DNA of 64,000 bases from Phormidesmis priestleyi ULC007 (GTDB taxonomy: Bacteria; Cyanobacteriota; Cyanobacteriia; Leptolyngbyales; Leptolyngbyaceae), in the NCBI RefSeq assembly GCF_001895925.1, contig NZ_MPPI01000009.1:137244-201243 (forward strand), given 5' to 3'. The notes beneath the pieces are model-generated. The model was given only the letters and a program-made list of their open reading frames with translations, had not been told where the DNA came from and did no database searches. The number at the start of each line of letters is the position of its first letter. Within the stretch, counting starts at the first letter, position 1. The position numbers were made by a program, and so were the translations under genes. This document shows, in pieces, positions 18,922 through 27,360 of the stretch.

Positions 18922-20076
18922 TCAAACAACGCAACTTAATGAGGTTGCTAATTGTTCAATATGTTCACGATCGTGGGTTGCCATGATCGTCACGCGAATG
19001 CGGCTAGTTGGCACCGTTGGCGGACGAATCGCAGGCGCAAAAATGCCAGCATCTTTGAGGGTTTGCCCGACTCGTAAAGCGGTTTCTATGTCTGGTAATT
19101 GCAAACATACGATCGGAGACTCTGACGGCAGAAGTTCTAAAGAGTGCTGTTCGATTAACTGTTTGAATAATGCAACGTTTTGCCAGAGTTTCTCTCGACG
19201 TTGTGGCTCGTGTTGCACAATCGCGATCGCGGCAATTGCGGCTGCTGTGTCTGCGGGTGATAGCCCTGTTGTATAAATCCAGCTAGCGGCACGATTGCGA
19301 AGAAAATCAATTAGTGTTGTAGAGCCTGCCACATAACCGCCCAAGCTGCCTAATGATTTACTCAGCGTTCCCATTTGAATGAGCGATCGTCCTGTGCATC
19401 CAAAGTGTTCTAAGCAGCCTGCGCCCGTTTTGCCCATGACTCCCGTTGCGTGTGCTTCATCGACTAACACCATGCAGCTAAATTCGTCTGCTAAATCGAG
19501 CAGTTGTGGCAATGGGCAAAGATCACCCTCCATGCTAAAAACAGTGTCAGTGAGAATCAGGCAGCGTTGAAAGTGAGAACGCTGTTGCGTGAGTTTAGTT
19601 CGCAAATCTTGCAGGTCACAGTGAGCATAGTTTAGAGTAGTTGCACCACTGACGATCGCGCCAGTTCTCAAACTGGAATGGTTGTATTGATCGGAGAGAA
19701 TCAAGTCGCGTTTGCCCACGATCGCAGCGATCGTTCCCAAGTTTGCCAAGTAACCAGAACTAAAGACGATGGCATCTTCAGTTTGTTTGAGACGTGCGAT
19801 CGCACATTCCAATTCCCGATGTAGTTTGCGATGTCCAGTAATTAGCCGAGATCCAGTGCTTCCCGTTCCATAAGTTTGCGTTGCAGCAATCGCCGCTTGA
19901 ATTAATCGATCGTCTCCTGCCAATCCCAAATAATCATTACTAGCAAAGTTGAGAAATGATCTTCCCTCGATTTGCACGATCGCGCCAGGGCGATCGATCG
20001 TCGTCATAGAGCGATGCCAGCCAGCCTTGTGGATCGTTGCGAGAGATTGATCAATCCAGGCGTAGGCATTCGTCAT
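18922..20076 (-). CDS. bioF: 8-amino-7-oxononanoate synthase
   Basis: A 384-residue PLP enzyme of the alpha-oxoamine synthase family that condenses pimeloyl thioester with L-alanine in biotin synthesis. Seen: [15 protein letters not shown] near residue 42, the glycine-rich [26 protein letters not shown] and the PLP-lysine motif [13 protein letters not shown] (lysine near 235). The start ATG overlaps the end of a small upstream gene by 4 bp, so translation is probably coupled. Close relatives (KBL, HemA) are less likely given the length and the SNDYLGLA context. Confidence 0.93.
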   Translation of the reverse strand: MTNAYAWIDQSLATIHKAGWHRSMTTIDRPGAIVQIEGRSFLNFASNDYLGLAGDDRLIQAAIAATQTYGTGSTGSRLITGHRKLHRELECAIARLKQTEDAIVFSSGYLANLGTIAAIVGKRDLILSDQYNHSSLRTGAIVSGATTLNYAHCDLQDLRTKLTQQRSHFQRCLILTDTVFSMEGDLCPLPQLLDLADEFSCMVLVDEAHATGVMGKTGAGCLEHFGCTGRSLIQMGTLSKSLGSLGGYVAGSTTLIDFLRNRAASWIYTTGLSPADTAAAIAAIAIVQHEPQRREKLWQNVALFKQLIEQHSLELLPSESPIVCLQLPDIETALRVGQTLKDAGIFAPAIRPPTVPTSRIRVTIMATHDREHIEQLATSLSCVV

Positions 20077-20294
20077 GATTCCTGCGGTGGCTCATCGGGT
20101 CGTATTTCGGCGTTTTTGCCGCGCACGGGTGGCAGTCGATCGACTAAGCCCATGTCAAACGCCACATCCGGTAAATCTCCAGTGATGTATTTTCCGGGCT
20201 GAAACACTCTTCCCGGCGTAAAACACACCTGACGAAGCACCACTTCCTCACTGGGCAAAAACATACTGCGAGACATTCTGCGTTCGATCGCCAT
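20073..20294 (-). CDS. Small conserved-type protein upstream of bioF
   Basis: A 73-residue protein, not recognised. It is charged, with [19 protein letters not shown] and a proline-rich C-terminus ([18 protein letters not shown]). No membrane segment or signal is seen. Its stop overlaps the bioF start (ATGA, 20073-20076), so the two are probably translated together. The coupling suggests it is a real gene, but gives no evidence of a biotin role. Confidence 0.6.
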   Translation of the reverse strand: MAIERRMSRSMFLPSEEVVLRQVCFTPGRVFQPGKYITGDLPDVAFDMGLVDRLPPVRGKNAEIRPDEPPQES

Positions 20295-20350
20295 TGCTCA
20301 TTCTCCCTAATTTAGTGAATTTATAAATCAGCCGGATCGATTCCTAGCTC

Positions 20351-21001
20351 TTAGAGTTTTCTCAAAAAGACGGCTGCTTGCGCTTCAGCCTGATCGGCGC
20401 GTTGCCGCTCTTGAATTTCAGCTTCTTCAGGAGTCAGAACTAACGCTCCCTCTGGCGTAAAAAACCGTAGCTGCTCATTCAAGATCCCTAAAAATAGTTG
20501 CAATTCATCACTCCAAAGCCAGCCTCGATCGTTTGGCTCGATCGCTTCATAGTGACGATAGTTAAGTTTAAAGCCCTTAAACTCAAACGTGTAGGGATGA
20601 AACCAGAAATAGTCAGGAGTCCGAAACACATCTTGATATAACTGTTTTTTTAAGCCGCGATCGACTTGAGCCGTGCTGTCGGAGAGAACTTCAAGAATAA
20701 AGTTAGGATATTTACCATCTTCAGCCCAAACGACCCAGCTTTTACGATCGCGCCGCTCAGTGTCTAAGACAACAAAGAAATCGGGCCCTCTCACGTCTTC
20801 AGATTTGCGTTGACGAATGCTGTAATAAATGCTCAGATTGCCGCCTGCAAAGAAGTTGGTGCGATCGTTCCACAGCCGTTCTAAACAGGTCAATAACAAA
20901 ATTAGCTGTTTAAGGTGTCGAGTCGTTTCCAAAGGTGGCTCGTCGCTCAATAACTCGTCAGGCGGAAAGATAGGAGTGTCAGGTTGACTGCTGAGAACCA
21001 T
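20351..21001 (-). CDS. Uma2 family (DUF820) PD-(D/E)XK nuclease-like protein
   Basis: About 216 residues from ATG 21001; a GTG at 21010 is also possible. The GPDFFVVLDT strand, the NFILEVLSDSTAQVD core and the RTPDYFWFHPYTFEFKGFKL region fit the Uma2/DUF820 family, which has a restriction-endonuclease-like fold and is greatly expanded in cyanobacteria. The C-terminus is a short coiled, Gln/Ala-rich tail (EIQERQRADQAEAQAAVF), common in the family. No true nuclease activity or target is established for most members. It follows a 121-residue gene on the same strand. Confidence 0.85.
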   Translation of the reverse strand: MVLSSQPDTPIFPPDELLSDEPPLETTRHLKQLILLLTCLERLWNDRTNFFAGGNLSIYYSIRQRKSEDVRGPDFFVVLDTERRDRKSWVVWAEDGKYPNFILEVLSDSTAQVDRGLKKQLYQDVFRTPDYFWFHPYTFEFKGFKLNYRHYEAIEPNDRGWLWSDELQLFLGILNEQLRFFTPEGALVLTPEEAEIQERQRADQAEAQAAVFLRKL

Positions 21002-21033
21002 TTTGCTCACCCATGATCAAGCTTGCCTCTAGT

Positions 21034-21399
21034 TTAATCGTCAATGTCGTTGAGTTGCAGATAGCTCAATAACCAGTTAGCGATCGTGGCTCTTCGCGTT
21101 TTGCGCGGCACGAGTTCACCGACTTTATAGCCTGCAAATCCCAACTTTTCTTTGAGGAGTTGTTTATTTTCAGCCGGAATCGATCGCGTCAATTTCACCA
21201 CTGCTGGGCGACTCGCAATAAAATCGGGCGGCTGAGGATAAGCAGATCTCCAGTCTGGATCAACGTCTTCATTAATCCACATCGCACCGTCATAGCGATA
21301 GCCTAAGCAATCCCAAACCAAACGATTTACGATGTCATCGTCCAGCGTATCGTTGAGAATTGCCCAAATCGTATCGATCGTTAAGGATGGAACAGACAT
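21034..21399 (-). CDS. Hypothetical protein upstream of a Uma2 gene
   Basis: A 121-residue soluble protein, not recognised. It contains DDDIVNRLVWDCLGYRYD and a basic C-terminal PRKTRRATIANWLLSYL. The pattern is reminiscent of small cyanobacterial DUF proteins of unknown role. It starts at an ATG and lies 32 bp from the Uma2 gene, with which it may be co-transcribed. Confidence 0.6.
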   Translation of the reverse strand: MSVPSLTIDTIWAILNDTLDDDIVNRLVWDCLGYRYDGAMWINEDVDPDWRSAYPQPPDFIASRPAVVKLTRSIPAENKQLLKEKLGFAGYKVGELVPRKTRRATIANWLLSYLQLNDIDD

Positions 21400-21497
21400 A
21401 ATCAGACATAAGTTAGGTGCAAATCAAGCTGTGATCAGCATACAACTTGTCTCCGATCGCTGTCACAATAAACGATGGCATTCACAATACTCACGCG

Positions 21498-21734
21498 ATG
21501 CGATTTACAATTTCGAGCGGGTCTGGGCAAACGTTAGCGATCGGGCAACTCTTCATTCAAACCAGCGAAACGGGAGGACAGAAACTTTGTTTTCGGAGCG
21601 ATCACGGCACGCTCATTGAGGGAGGCGCGATCGCTCCCGATGGCGATCTCACCGACGCAGGTCAAGAGTTATATCGGCAGTTTTTTGTCGCCTGGGGCGT
21701 GATGGGCATTACGATGTCCTCTCAATCTCGTTAA
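21498..21734 (+). CDS. Small hypothetical protein
   Basis: A 78-residue protein from ATG 21498 (MRFTISSGSGQTLAIGQLFI). The frame is open from 21447, but the shorter start gives the more protein-like N-terminus. It contains LCFRSDHGTLIEGGAIAPDGD and ends at the base before the convergent downstream gene. Not recognised; no membrane segment. Codon use and HIP1 content match the host genes. Confidence 0.5.
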   Translation: MRFTISSGSGQTLAIGQLFIQTSETGGQKLCFRSDHGTLIEGGAIAPDGDLTDAGQELYRQFFVAWGVMGITMSSQSR

Positions 21735-22661
21735 TTATCTCAACTGCGCGATCGTAGACGGCGGCATCGTATCTGACGTTGCAACTTGAGACTGCTGCCG
21801 ATAGTGATTTTCTAGCGCACGCGCGATCGCGCCTCTTCGTCGCTCTTGATCATAAGCAATGCTGTCATAGCGATTGCCCAATCCTGGAGCGTCCCACGTT
21901 TGAGTTCTAGGGTTGAGAAACGAATACGTCCGCGCCCACAAAACGGCACTTGATCCGGTCAATCCTTTTTGGTGAGCGACTCTTAGCCAATCGATATAAC
22001 CCCCTTGATCTAACGCGGCTAAAGGAGCCTGATTTGCCAAGTCGATGCCGTTGAGTCTTTCTTCTAGCGTCATCCGAACGCCGTTGCGATCGGCTCTTTG
22101 TTTGAGAACCTGACTCTGACTGCGAAGGCGACGGAGTTGACGATCGTCGGCTTCTTCGGGGGTGCAGCTTGCGTCACAGTGCTGATAAGAAAAACTGCCC
22201 AAATTCCAGACCCCATTGCCGGGGTCAACGTGCCCATAATAAGCACGAGTTTTGCTGCCATTGAGCGATCGCGTGCCTTCAGCGTGTCCGACGGTTTTTG
22301 CGACGATCGAGTTACTGCCGCCTTCAAAAATCGCCTCGGTGTTATCAGCTAAGAAAGAAGAAACATCAGCCTGTCGAGATAGAGTGCGTTTCGCCACAGG
22401 TTTCTTTTCTGTCTTCTCTTTTTTAATCTCTCTCTCTTGTTTAGGAGGACTAAAGCTCAGTTCAGGGGTTTTTAGCTGAGCAGTGAGGGAATCTTGAGGA
22501 TAATTTACTTGACGGCTAGTTGCGGCGGTTTCTACAGAATTGGGCTTTGCGCTAACCGTGCTGTCAAAATCCAGTGTTCCGCTCTGAGAAGCGTGGGCGA
22601 CTTTAGCAAAGCCAAAAAACATGGTCATCAAACTAACGGCAACAAACAGAAATTTTTTCAT
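21735..22661 (-). CDS. Exported protein, possibly lysozyme-like
   Basis: A 308-residue protein with a clear signal peptide (MKKFLFVAVSLMTMFFGFAKVAHA). A low-complexity, Lys/Glu-rich linker (about 65-95) is followed by a C-terminal domain of about 200 residues (VAKTVGHAEGTRSLNGS, GHVDPGNGVWNLGSFSYQH, DQGGYIDWL, VLWARTYSFLNPRT). The HAEGTR glutamate followed by a GHxDPGNG segment resembles a transglycosylase/lysozyme-like active region, but I cannot name the family with confidence. It acts in the periplasm or outside. It is convergent with the small gene at 21498. Confidence 0.6.
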   Translation of the reverse strand: MKKFLFVAVSLMTMFFGFAKVAHASQSGTLDFDSTVSAKPNSVETAATSRQVNYPQDSLTAQLKTPELSFSPPKQEREIKKEKTEKKPVAKRTLSRQADVSSFLADNTEAIFEGGSNSIVAKTVGHAEGTRSLNGSKTRAYYGHVDPGNGVWNLGSFSYQHCDASCTPEEADDRQLRRLRSQSQVLKQRADRNGVRMTLEERLNGIDLANQAPLAALDQGGYIDWLRVAHQKGLTGSSAVLWARTYSFLNPRTQTWDAPGLGNRYDSIAYDQERRRGAIARALENHYRQQSQVATSDTMPPSTIAQLR

Positions 22662-22715
22662 AATTAGCAGGTGAAAGAACGATCGACACGTAGGGACATG
22701 GCATGCCGTGTCCTC

Positions 22716-23099
22716 CTATTTGCGAAAACTAAACGCATAGCCCCGATATTCGTTGCCTTCGTAGAGAACGATCAGCCAGGTTTGCGGGTCAAACGCGAGG
22801 GGATAAACCTCTCGATCGGACTTCACCCCACTCCGCACCTCTATGGCTAAGGTGCAGTAAGGCTCTTTGAGGATCGATCGCACTTTATCTTTGCGATCGC
22901 CTTCTGCAACGGTGAGCAATTGAGTCAACCGCTCTCTAGAGAGATTCACTCCTGGCTTTACAGCGTTTTGACAGAGGTCTTGGGGCGCTTTGGCTCCTAA
23001 CAGATCGCGAGGATTGATTAACATTCCTGCCAGTGCAACGAAGGTGCCTGCTGCTAGCAAATACTTCACAGACTGTCTTCGAGAGCGTCGATATCTCAT
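22716..23099 (-). CDS. Hypothetical exported or anchored protein
   Basis: A 127-residue protein with a basic N-terminus (RYRRSRRQS) followed by one hydrophobic segment (about 13-30), then a soluble domain with LCQNAVKPGVNLSRERLTQLL, KDKVRSILKEPYC and YPLAFDPQTWLIVLYEGNEYRGYAF. No named family recognised. It lies 54 bp upstream of the exported lysozyme-like gene on the same strand, with a palindromic repeat between them. Confidence 0.6.
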   Translation of the reverse strand: MRYRRSRRQSVKYLLAAGTFVALAGMLINPRDLLGAKAPQDLCQNAVKPGVNLSRERLTQLLTVAEGDRKDKVRSILKEPYCTLAIEVRSGVKSDREVYPLAFDPQTWLIVLYEGNEYRGYAFSFRK

Positions 23100-23259
23100 A
23101 GTCTTTCTCCTGTGGGGCTAGAGGGCGAGAAGATAACAGGACAAAGGATCATGAAAGGGCAACTGAGTCTTGTGTTTCAAGTCGTTAATGGTTTTAATAA
23201 TACGTTTGTTCTATATTAACAGTACAGACGTACTAAAAAGCAAGTCGTTTTCTAAAAAA

Positions 23260-23400
23260 GACCTCCTGCGTGAGTTCGGACAGCCCTCCTCACGAAGTGG
23301 GGCGAACCCCTCGCCAACCCTTCTCCCCAAGGAAAAGAGAGCCAGAATCTTATTCCCTCTCCTTATAGAGAGGGTTAGGGTGAGGGCGGTTCGGATGCCA
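23260..23400. repeat. Intergenic repeat cluster
   Basis: It starts with GACCTCCTGCGTGAGTTCGG, which resembles the ends of the 134-bp element at 7951. It continues into CCCTCGCCAACCCTTCTCCCC and a CCCTCTCCTTATAGAGAGGG hairpin followed by TTAGGGTGAGGG. These are composite dispersed non-coding repeats. A short ORF crossing them is not credible as a gene. Confidence 0.55.
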
Positions 23401-23559
23401 GATCATTGGTTGCCAAGCTAATAACAAACCAAGAAGAATGGCAAGATTCATTGTGCCAGCACGCTAGTTGAAACTACCCCCTTTAGTGGGAGACTTTAGT
23501 TGCTACACACCTCCCAATGGCTAGGATAGGGCTGCATAGTAGGTTTGAGAAAAACGACC

Positions 23560-23689
23560 ATGAACGACCAACGCGCCCGGCAGCAAGACCGTGAACCGAT
23601 CGACCGTGCATCTTGTCTGGGTGACGAAATATCGATATCCCGTGCTGAAAGGAGAGATCCAAAAGCGGTGTTGTGTGGAGACTAGATAA
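23560..23689 (+). pseudogene. Remnant of an IS200/IS605-type transposase (TnpA N-terminus)
   Basis: Translation from 23591 gives VNRSTVHLVWVTKYRYPVLK and then GEIQKRC before a stop at 23687. HLVWVTKYRYPVLKGE is the hallmark N-terminal block of the HUH-type Y1 transposase TnpA of IS200/IS605 elements. Only about 30 residues survive. The catalytic HUH motif and tyrosine are absent, and the start region is out of frame with the nearest ATG (23560). Confidence 0.75.
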
Positions 23690-23902
23690 TTCCTCAAATT
23701 TAGGGCTTTATCCAGTTTCTTGTCGCACAATGCCTAAATATCAGCAGTTATCCTGATTGGGGTTCAGGCTCAGTGTTCTTAGAGGGTAACAAATTGATCA
23801 AGTATCGGCTTCAACTTCAAAAACTGGCGGATTTAAGTCGTAAATTGGAATTTCATTTTTATGCAACTCCCTAAACTCAAACACGATCGCAAAGGCTAAG
23901 AT

Positions 23903-24745
23903 ATGGCAACCACTGAAAACTGGGTAGAGGTAGGCTCGCTGGGTTGGTTCTACCGAGAGGCTGACCCGATCGGGCGCACCGATCGCTCACCCGTTTTGCT
24001 CCTGCACGGGTTAATCTCTCAAAGCTATAGCTGGCGAGACGTGATGCCAGCCTTAGCAGAACAAGGATTTCGCACGATCGCCCCCGATTGGATTGGCTGC
24101 GGCTTTTCAGACAAACCCGATCGCCGGGACTTCGCCTACACTCCAGAAGTCTTGCTTAACGCTCTAGAAGCCTTTATCAACACAGTAGAACTCAAAAAGT
24201 TTTCTCTCGTCGCTCAAGGTTTTTTGGGTTCAGTCGGCATTCAATACGCATTGCGGCATCCTCAACAGGTTGAGCGGCTTGCCATTCTCAATGCGCCGAT
24301 TAGTCAAACCGTCAAACTTCCCTGGAAGCTCAAGCAAATGAGCATTCCATTAGTGGGCGACATGCTGACCCAAAACCCTCTGCTCGTCGATCGCATTCTT
24401 GAAGGCGCGGGCGGCTATCGCATCACCGATCGCGATATGGATGTTTATCGCCGCCCTTGGATTAAGAGTTCTGATGCGGGGCGGGCGTTAATGGCGACAC
24501 TACAAAACTTGCAGCTTCCGCAAGTCACCGCAGAAATTGAGACGGGTTTAACTCAGTGGAATCAGCCACTTCTGTTGGCTTGGGGAGTGCGTGACCCCTG
24601 GTTGCCGATGGCGATCGCGCAAACGATCTCTCAATTTCACAAAACCGCCGAGTTTGTCGCCCTCGAAGAAGTCGGACATTACCCTCAAGAAGATTGGCAT
24701 GAAAAAGTCAGCGATTCGCTAGTAACATTTCTGAGAAGACGCTAA
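23903..24745 (+). CDS. Alpha/beta hydrolase fold protein with non-canonical nucleophile elbow
   Basis: A 280-residue protein of the haloalkane dehalogenase/epoxide hydrolase-like group: LLLHGLISQSYSWRDVMPAL with the oxyanion-hole HG, then IAPDWIGCGFSDKPDRR, a cap region and a C-terminal EEVGHYPQEDWHE carrying the catalytic histidine. The nucleophile elbow, usually VVQDWGG or GxSxG, reads VAQGFLGS (residues 103-110), leaving Gly106 where Asp or Ser is expected. Either it is a pseudo-hydrolase or it uses another residue. No operon partner is apparent. Confidence 0.85.
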   Translation: MATTENWVEVGSLGWFYREADPIGRTDRSPVLLLHGLISQSYSWRDVMPALAEQGFRTIAPDWIGCGFSDKPDRRDFAYTPEVLLNALEAFINTVELKKFSLVAQGFLGSVGIQYALRHPQQVERLAILNAPISQTVKLPWKLKQMSIPLVGDMLTQNPLLVDRILEGAGGYRITDRDMDVYRRPWIKSSDAGRALMATLQNLQLPQVTAEIETGLTQWNQPLLLAWGVRDPWLPMAIAQTISQFHKTAEFVALEEVGHYPQEDWHEKVSDSLVTFLRRR

Positions 24746-24762
24746 TCGACCCTTAGAGTCCG

Positions 24763-24851
24763 CATTTTGACCAAAACCTCGGAGGTTTAAGCCATTCTGT
24801 CGGTCACATGCTTGATGCTTGGTTAAACCTCCGAGGTTTGCGTAAGTCCTA
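24763..24851. repeat. Nested palindromic repeat (AAACCTCSGAGGTTT arms)
   Basis: The arms AAACCTCGGAGGTTTAA (24774-24790) and TTAAACCTCCGAGGTTT (24823-24839) are exact reverse complements around a 32-nt loop, and each arm is itself nearly self-complementary. Flanking CGCATTTTGACCAA and GCGTAAGTCCT recur beside a single arm at 32149-32184. It could also act as the hydrolase terminator. Confidence 0.65.
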
Positions 24852-24871
24852 AGAATTTGTTGTCCCTACAA

Positions 24872-25390
24872 TCAATCTAGCTTTGACCGAGTAGCAGAGC
24901 GTTCTTCATGGAGCTTTCGATAGGCATCTTGAGCGGCAGGCTTGACTTTATCCCAAGCAAGCCCAGTCTTGCCATGGGTTTTCACATATTCGCTTTGCAA
25001 CTCAGGTTCGATCTCGTCAAAGGTTTTCCCAGTGTTGCCATGACGAGAGAAAGCGTCGTAGCCAGCTTTATAAGCAGGTGCGTAATCTTCATAGGTGCGA
25101 CCTGGCTCAACATAAGGGCGAGAAGTGTGATGGACGCGCCAGTGTTCATGTTCGACGCTGGCATCAATGACCTCAGCCGTTTCCTTGCCTAATAGCCCGC
25201 CAGTGACCGACCCAATCGCGGCACCTACAACCGCCCCAACTGGGCCACCCACAACACCCCCGACGATCGTGCCGATCGTGCCTGCGCTGGCTGCGCCGAT
25301 TCCAGTTTCTACAGGGTGGGCACCAGGTTCACCCGTAAGTGGGTCAGGATGTGAATTAGGTTCGCTAAGAGGTTTTGAATGATCGCTCAT
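24872..25390 (-). CDS. Glycine-zipper small protein
   Basis: About 172 residues from ATG 25390 (MSDHSKPLSEPN); an in-frame upstream extension is less likely. A Gly/Ala/Val-rich zipper (about 33-65, GTIVGGVVGGPVGAVVGAAIGS) could insert in or perturb a membrane. It is followed by a hydrophilic part with two similar motifs (GNTGKTFDEIEPELQSEYV and GKTGLAWDKVKPAAQDAY). Such proteins are common in cyanobacteria and often stress-linked. The exact role is unknown. Confidence 0.7.
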   Translation of the reverse strand: MSDHSKPLSEPNSHPDPLTGEPGAHPVETGIGAASAGTIGTIVGGVVGGPVGAVVGAAIGSVTGGLLGKETAEVIDASVEHEHWRVHHTSRPYVEPGRTYEDYAPAYKAGYDAFSRHGNTGKTFDEIEPELQSEYVKTHGKTGLAWDKVKPAAQDAYRKLHEERSATRSKLD

Positions 25391-25671
25391 GATCGAGTCT
25401 CGCTTTTTAGTAAGTAGTAGCAACAAGTTAGCTTCGCTGCACTGCTATTAGCCCCTTTTTAAGCAGAACATTCATCTGCATTTAGGTGAGTCTGTGGTTT
25501 GTCTAAAGAAGTAGAAAACAGGTAGATCGCATAACGTTGATTCTGACAACCTATCAAAGGGTGAAGCCGTTGGATAATCTATGGCAAGAGAACTTCTGTC
25601 TAAGGAGCGGTTTGAACAATGAGCTAGATCAAGTAGAACTAGAATGTTAAATCTAATGGAGATTGTATTCT

Positions 25672-26121
25672 ATGAAACTGAATTATTTTATGAAACAACT
25701 TTCAACGATCGGACGTTGGTTAACGACGACTCTATTTTGTTTATCAGCGATCGCGTTCATCTGGCAAGGAGCATTTTTCTCAGGTTCTTCAGCTATTGCA
25801 GCTCCGACTGCAACCTTGATCGCCTCATCTGATGCAGGTGATCAAGTCAAAGGGAAAACTCGTGAAGATGCTGGACGAGCTAAGAACTTCATCCGCGATA
25901 CAGCAGATAAAGTCGAGCAGACCGCAAACAAAAATGCCGATCGCGTCGAGAATGCCGCAGACGGAAAGGGCAGTTTTGTTGAGCGCAAAGCCAAGAAAGA
26001 CCGGGATCGGATTGAGAAAAGAGCAGAGGAAGATGCGGCTCGGACTGAGAAAGCCGTAGACAACACAAAGAACGCCATTGAAAGCACCGTTGACAAAATT
26101 AAGGGTGCTTTTAGTAACTAA
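25672..26121 (+). CDS. Secreted, highly charged small protein
   Basis: 149 residues from ATG 25672 (MKLNYFMKQLS); the in-frame TTG upstream is unlikely. A signal peptide (about 1-45, ending SSAIAA) is followed by a Lys/Asp/Glu/Ala-rich helical tail with repeated DxADKVEQTANKNADRVENA-type heptads and a TVDKIKGAF C-terminus. It resembles CsbD-like or LEA-like stress proteins of cyanobacteria, which are extended or coiled. The role is inferred only from composition. Confidence 0.65.
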   Translation: MKLNYFMKQLSTIGRWLTTTLFCLSAIAFIWQGAFFSGSSAIAAPTATLIASSDAGDQVKGKTREDAGRAKNFIRDTADKVEQTANKNADRVENAADGKGSFVERKAKKDRDRIEKRAEEDAARTEKAVDNTKNAIESTVDKIKGAFSN

Positions 26122-26145
26122 ACAATAAACACTAGTTTGAATGAT

Positions 26146-26217
26146 TAATGTACATTGCTCTATCACTGGATTTAATTAAGGCGAATTTGATTAAATCTCG
26201 TGAAGCAATGTACATTA
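26146..26217. repeat. 72-bp nested hairpin
   Basis: The outer arms TAATGTACATTGCT and AGCAATGTACATTA are exact reverse complements, and the inner arms GATTTAAT/ATTAAATC pair as well. The region starts 25 bp after the secreted charged protein gene. It may be its terminator or a small mobile repeat. Confidence 0.6.
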
Positions 26218-26326
26218 GCAAGCTGGTTGAGTTTTACTTGAATGAAAATTGTTAGATCGGTTTAAAGTGTAGCGATCGATAATTTGCTAGATCTTAAACG
26301 GTCACACTTATGCGAGAACGATTCGG

Positions 26327-26998
26327 ATGATTATTGTCCATCATTTAAACAACTCTCGCTCTCAGCGCATACTCTGGCTGTTAGAAGAACTCAACTTAGA
26401 GTATGAAGTCAAGCGTTATGAACGCGACCTAAAGACAATGCTGGCACCCGCAGCGCTGCGTCAAGTGCATCCACTCGGCAAATCGCCAGTGATTACAGAC
26501 GACGGGCTAACCTTGGCTGAATCTGGCGCGATCGTCGAGTATTTAGTCGATCGCTACGGCAATGGGCGGCTTGCTCCTCCACTTGGCACCCCAGAACGCC
26601 TGCGCTACACATACTGGTTGCATTACGCAGAAGGATCTGCTATGCCGCCCCTGTTGTTGAATCTTGTTTTTAACCAGGTTGAGAAGGCACCCATGCCTTT
26701 CTTTGCAAAACCGATCGCGCGATCGATTGTGAGTCGCGTCAAGCATTCTTTTATCGGACCTCAAATTGCCCAACATTTAGATTATCTGGAGGCAGAGATC
26801 AGCAAAAGCTCATGGTTTGTGGGCAACGAGTTTACTGCGGCTGATATCCAAATGAGCTTTCCATTGGAGGCAGCAGCGATGCGGGCAGGACTGGATGCGA
26901 GCCGACCCAATCTCATGAGCTTTCTCGATCGCATTCATGCACGCCCGGCTTATCAGCGTGCGTTGCAGCGCGGCGGCACCTACGAGCTTCTCAGTTAG
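26327..26998 (+). CDS. Glutathione S-transferase
   Basis: A 223-residue two-domain protein. The N-terminal thioredoxin-like domain has SRSQRILWLLEELNLEYE and LGKSPVITDDGLTLAESGAI with the glutathione-contacting ES pair. The C-terminal helical domain has the N-capping-box region VGNEFTAADIQMSF. It is probably a cytosolic detoxification or peroxide-handling enzyme; the substrate is unknown. It starts at an ATG and is followed 40 bp later by the EACC1-like gene. Confidence 0.93.
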   Translation: MIIVHHLNNSRSQRILWLLEELNLEYEVKRYERDLKTMLAPAALRQVHPLGKSPVITDDGLTLAESGAIVEYLVDRYGNGRLAPPLGTPERLRYTYWLHYAEGSAMPPLLLNLVFNQVEKAPMPFFAKPIARSIVSRVKHSFIGPQIAQHLDYLEAEISKSSWFVGNEFTAADIQMSFPLEAAAMRAGLDASRPNLMSFLDRIHARPAYQRALQRGGTYELLS

Positions 26999-27038
26999 AA
27001 GTTAAAATACTGAGTGATTGAGTCGGATTGGTGACGCT

Positions 27039-27305
27039 ATGCAAATTCAAATTTCAGTCGAAGGTGAGGGCGCGATCGCAGCCACGACCGACCTATTCTC
27101 GATGCCTGACATCAACGGCACCTGGAAACCTGTAGACGAAACAGAGCGAGAAGCGGTGCTGGCAACAGTGGGCACGATCGTAGGAGTTGTCGGCGGCAGT
27201 CTGGCGATCGCAGAGCAACTTCGCAAATGGTATAAGGAACATCACGCTGGGAAGAACGGCAAAACGATCGAGAAGGTATTGCTAGTAGGACAAAATGGGC
27301 AGTGA
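27039..27305 (+). CDS. EACC1-like small protein (effector-associated constant component)
   Basis: 88 residues from ATG 27039 (MQIQISVEGEG). A short beta start is followed by a hydrophobic central segment (LATVGTIVGVVGGSLAIAEQL) and a basic YKEHHAGKNGKTIEKVLL tail. The layout resembles EACC1, a small component described beside caspase-like and STAND conflict proteins. That family call is by pattern only. It is 1.1 kb upstream of a CHAT-STAND protein on the same strand, with a HigBA pair between. It could equally be an unrelated small protein. Confidence 0.55.
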   Translation: MQIQISVEGEGAIAATTDLFSMPDINGTWKPVDETEREAVLATVGTIVGVVGGSLAIAEQLRKWYKEHHAGKNGKTIEKVLLVGQNGQ

Positions 27306-27321
27306 ATCTTGTTGCAGAATG

Positions 27322-27360
27322 CGAGTCTGGAGCAGATTAAGCAAATCTTAGACTCGTGAC
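27322..27360. repeat. 39-bp direct repeat, left copy
   Basis: CGAGTCTGGAGCAGATTAAG and the following 19 bases recur at 28056-28094 with one mismatch, so the two copies bracket the higBA genes. This copy also has self-complementary ends (CGAGTCT / AGACTCG), which the mismatch disrupts in the right copy. It ends directly before the higB start codon. Confidence 0.9.

Noticed and set aside
23170..23421. 83-residue ORF through intergenic repeats
   Set aside because: It is made of dispersed repeat sequence with no protein-like features.
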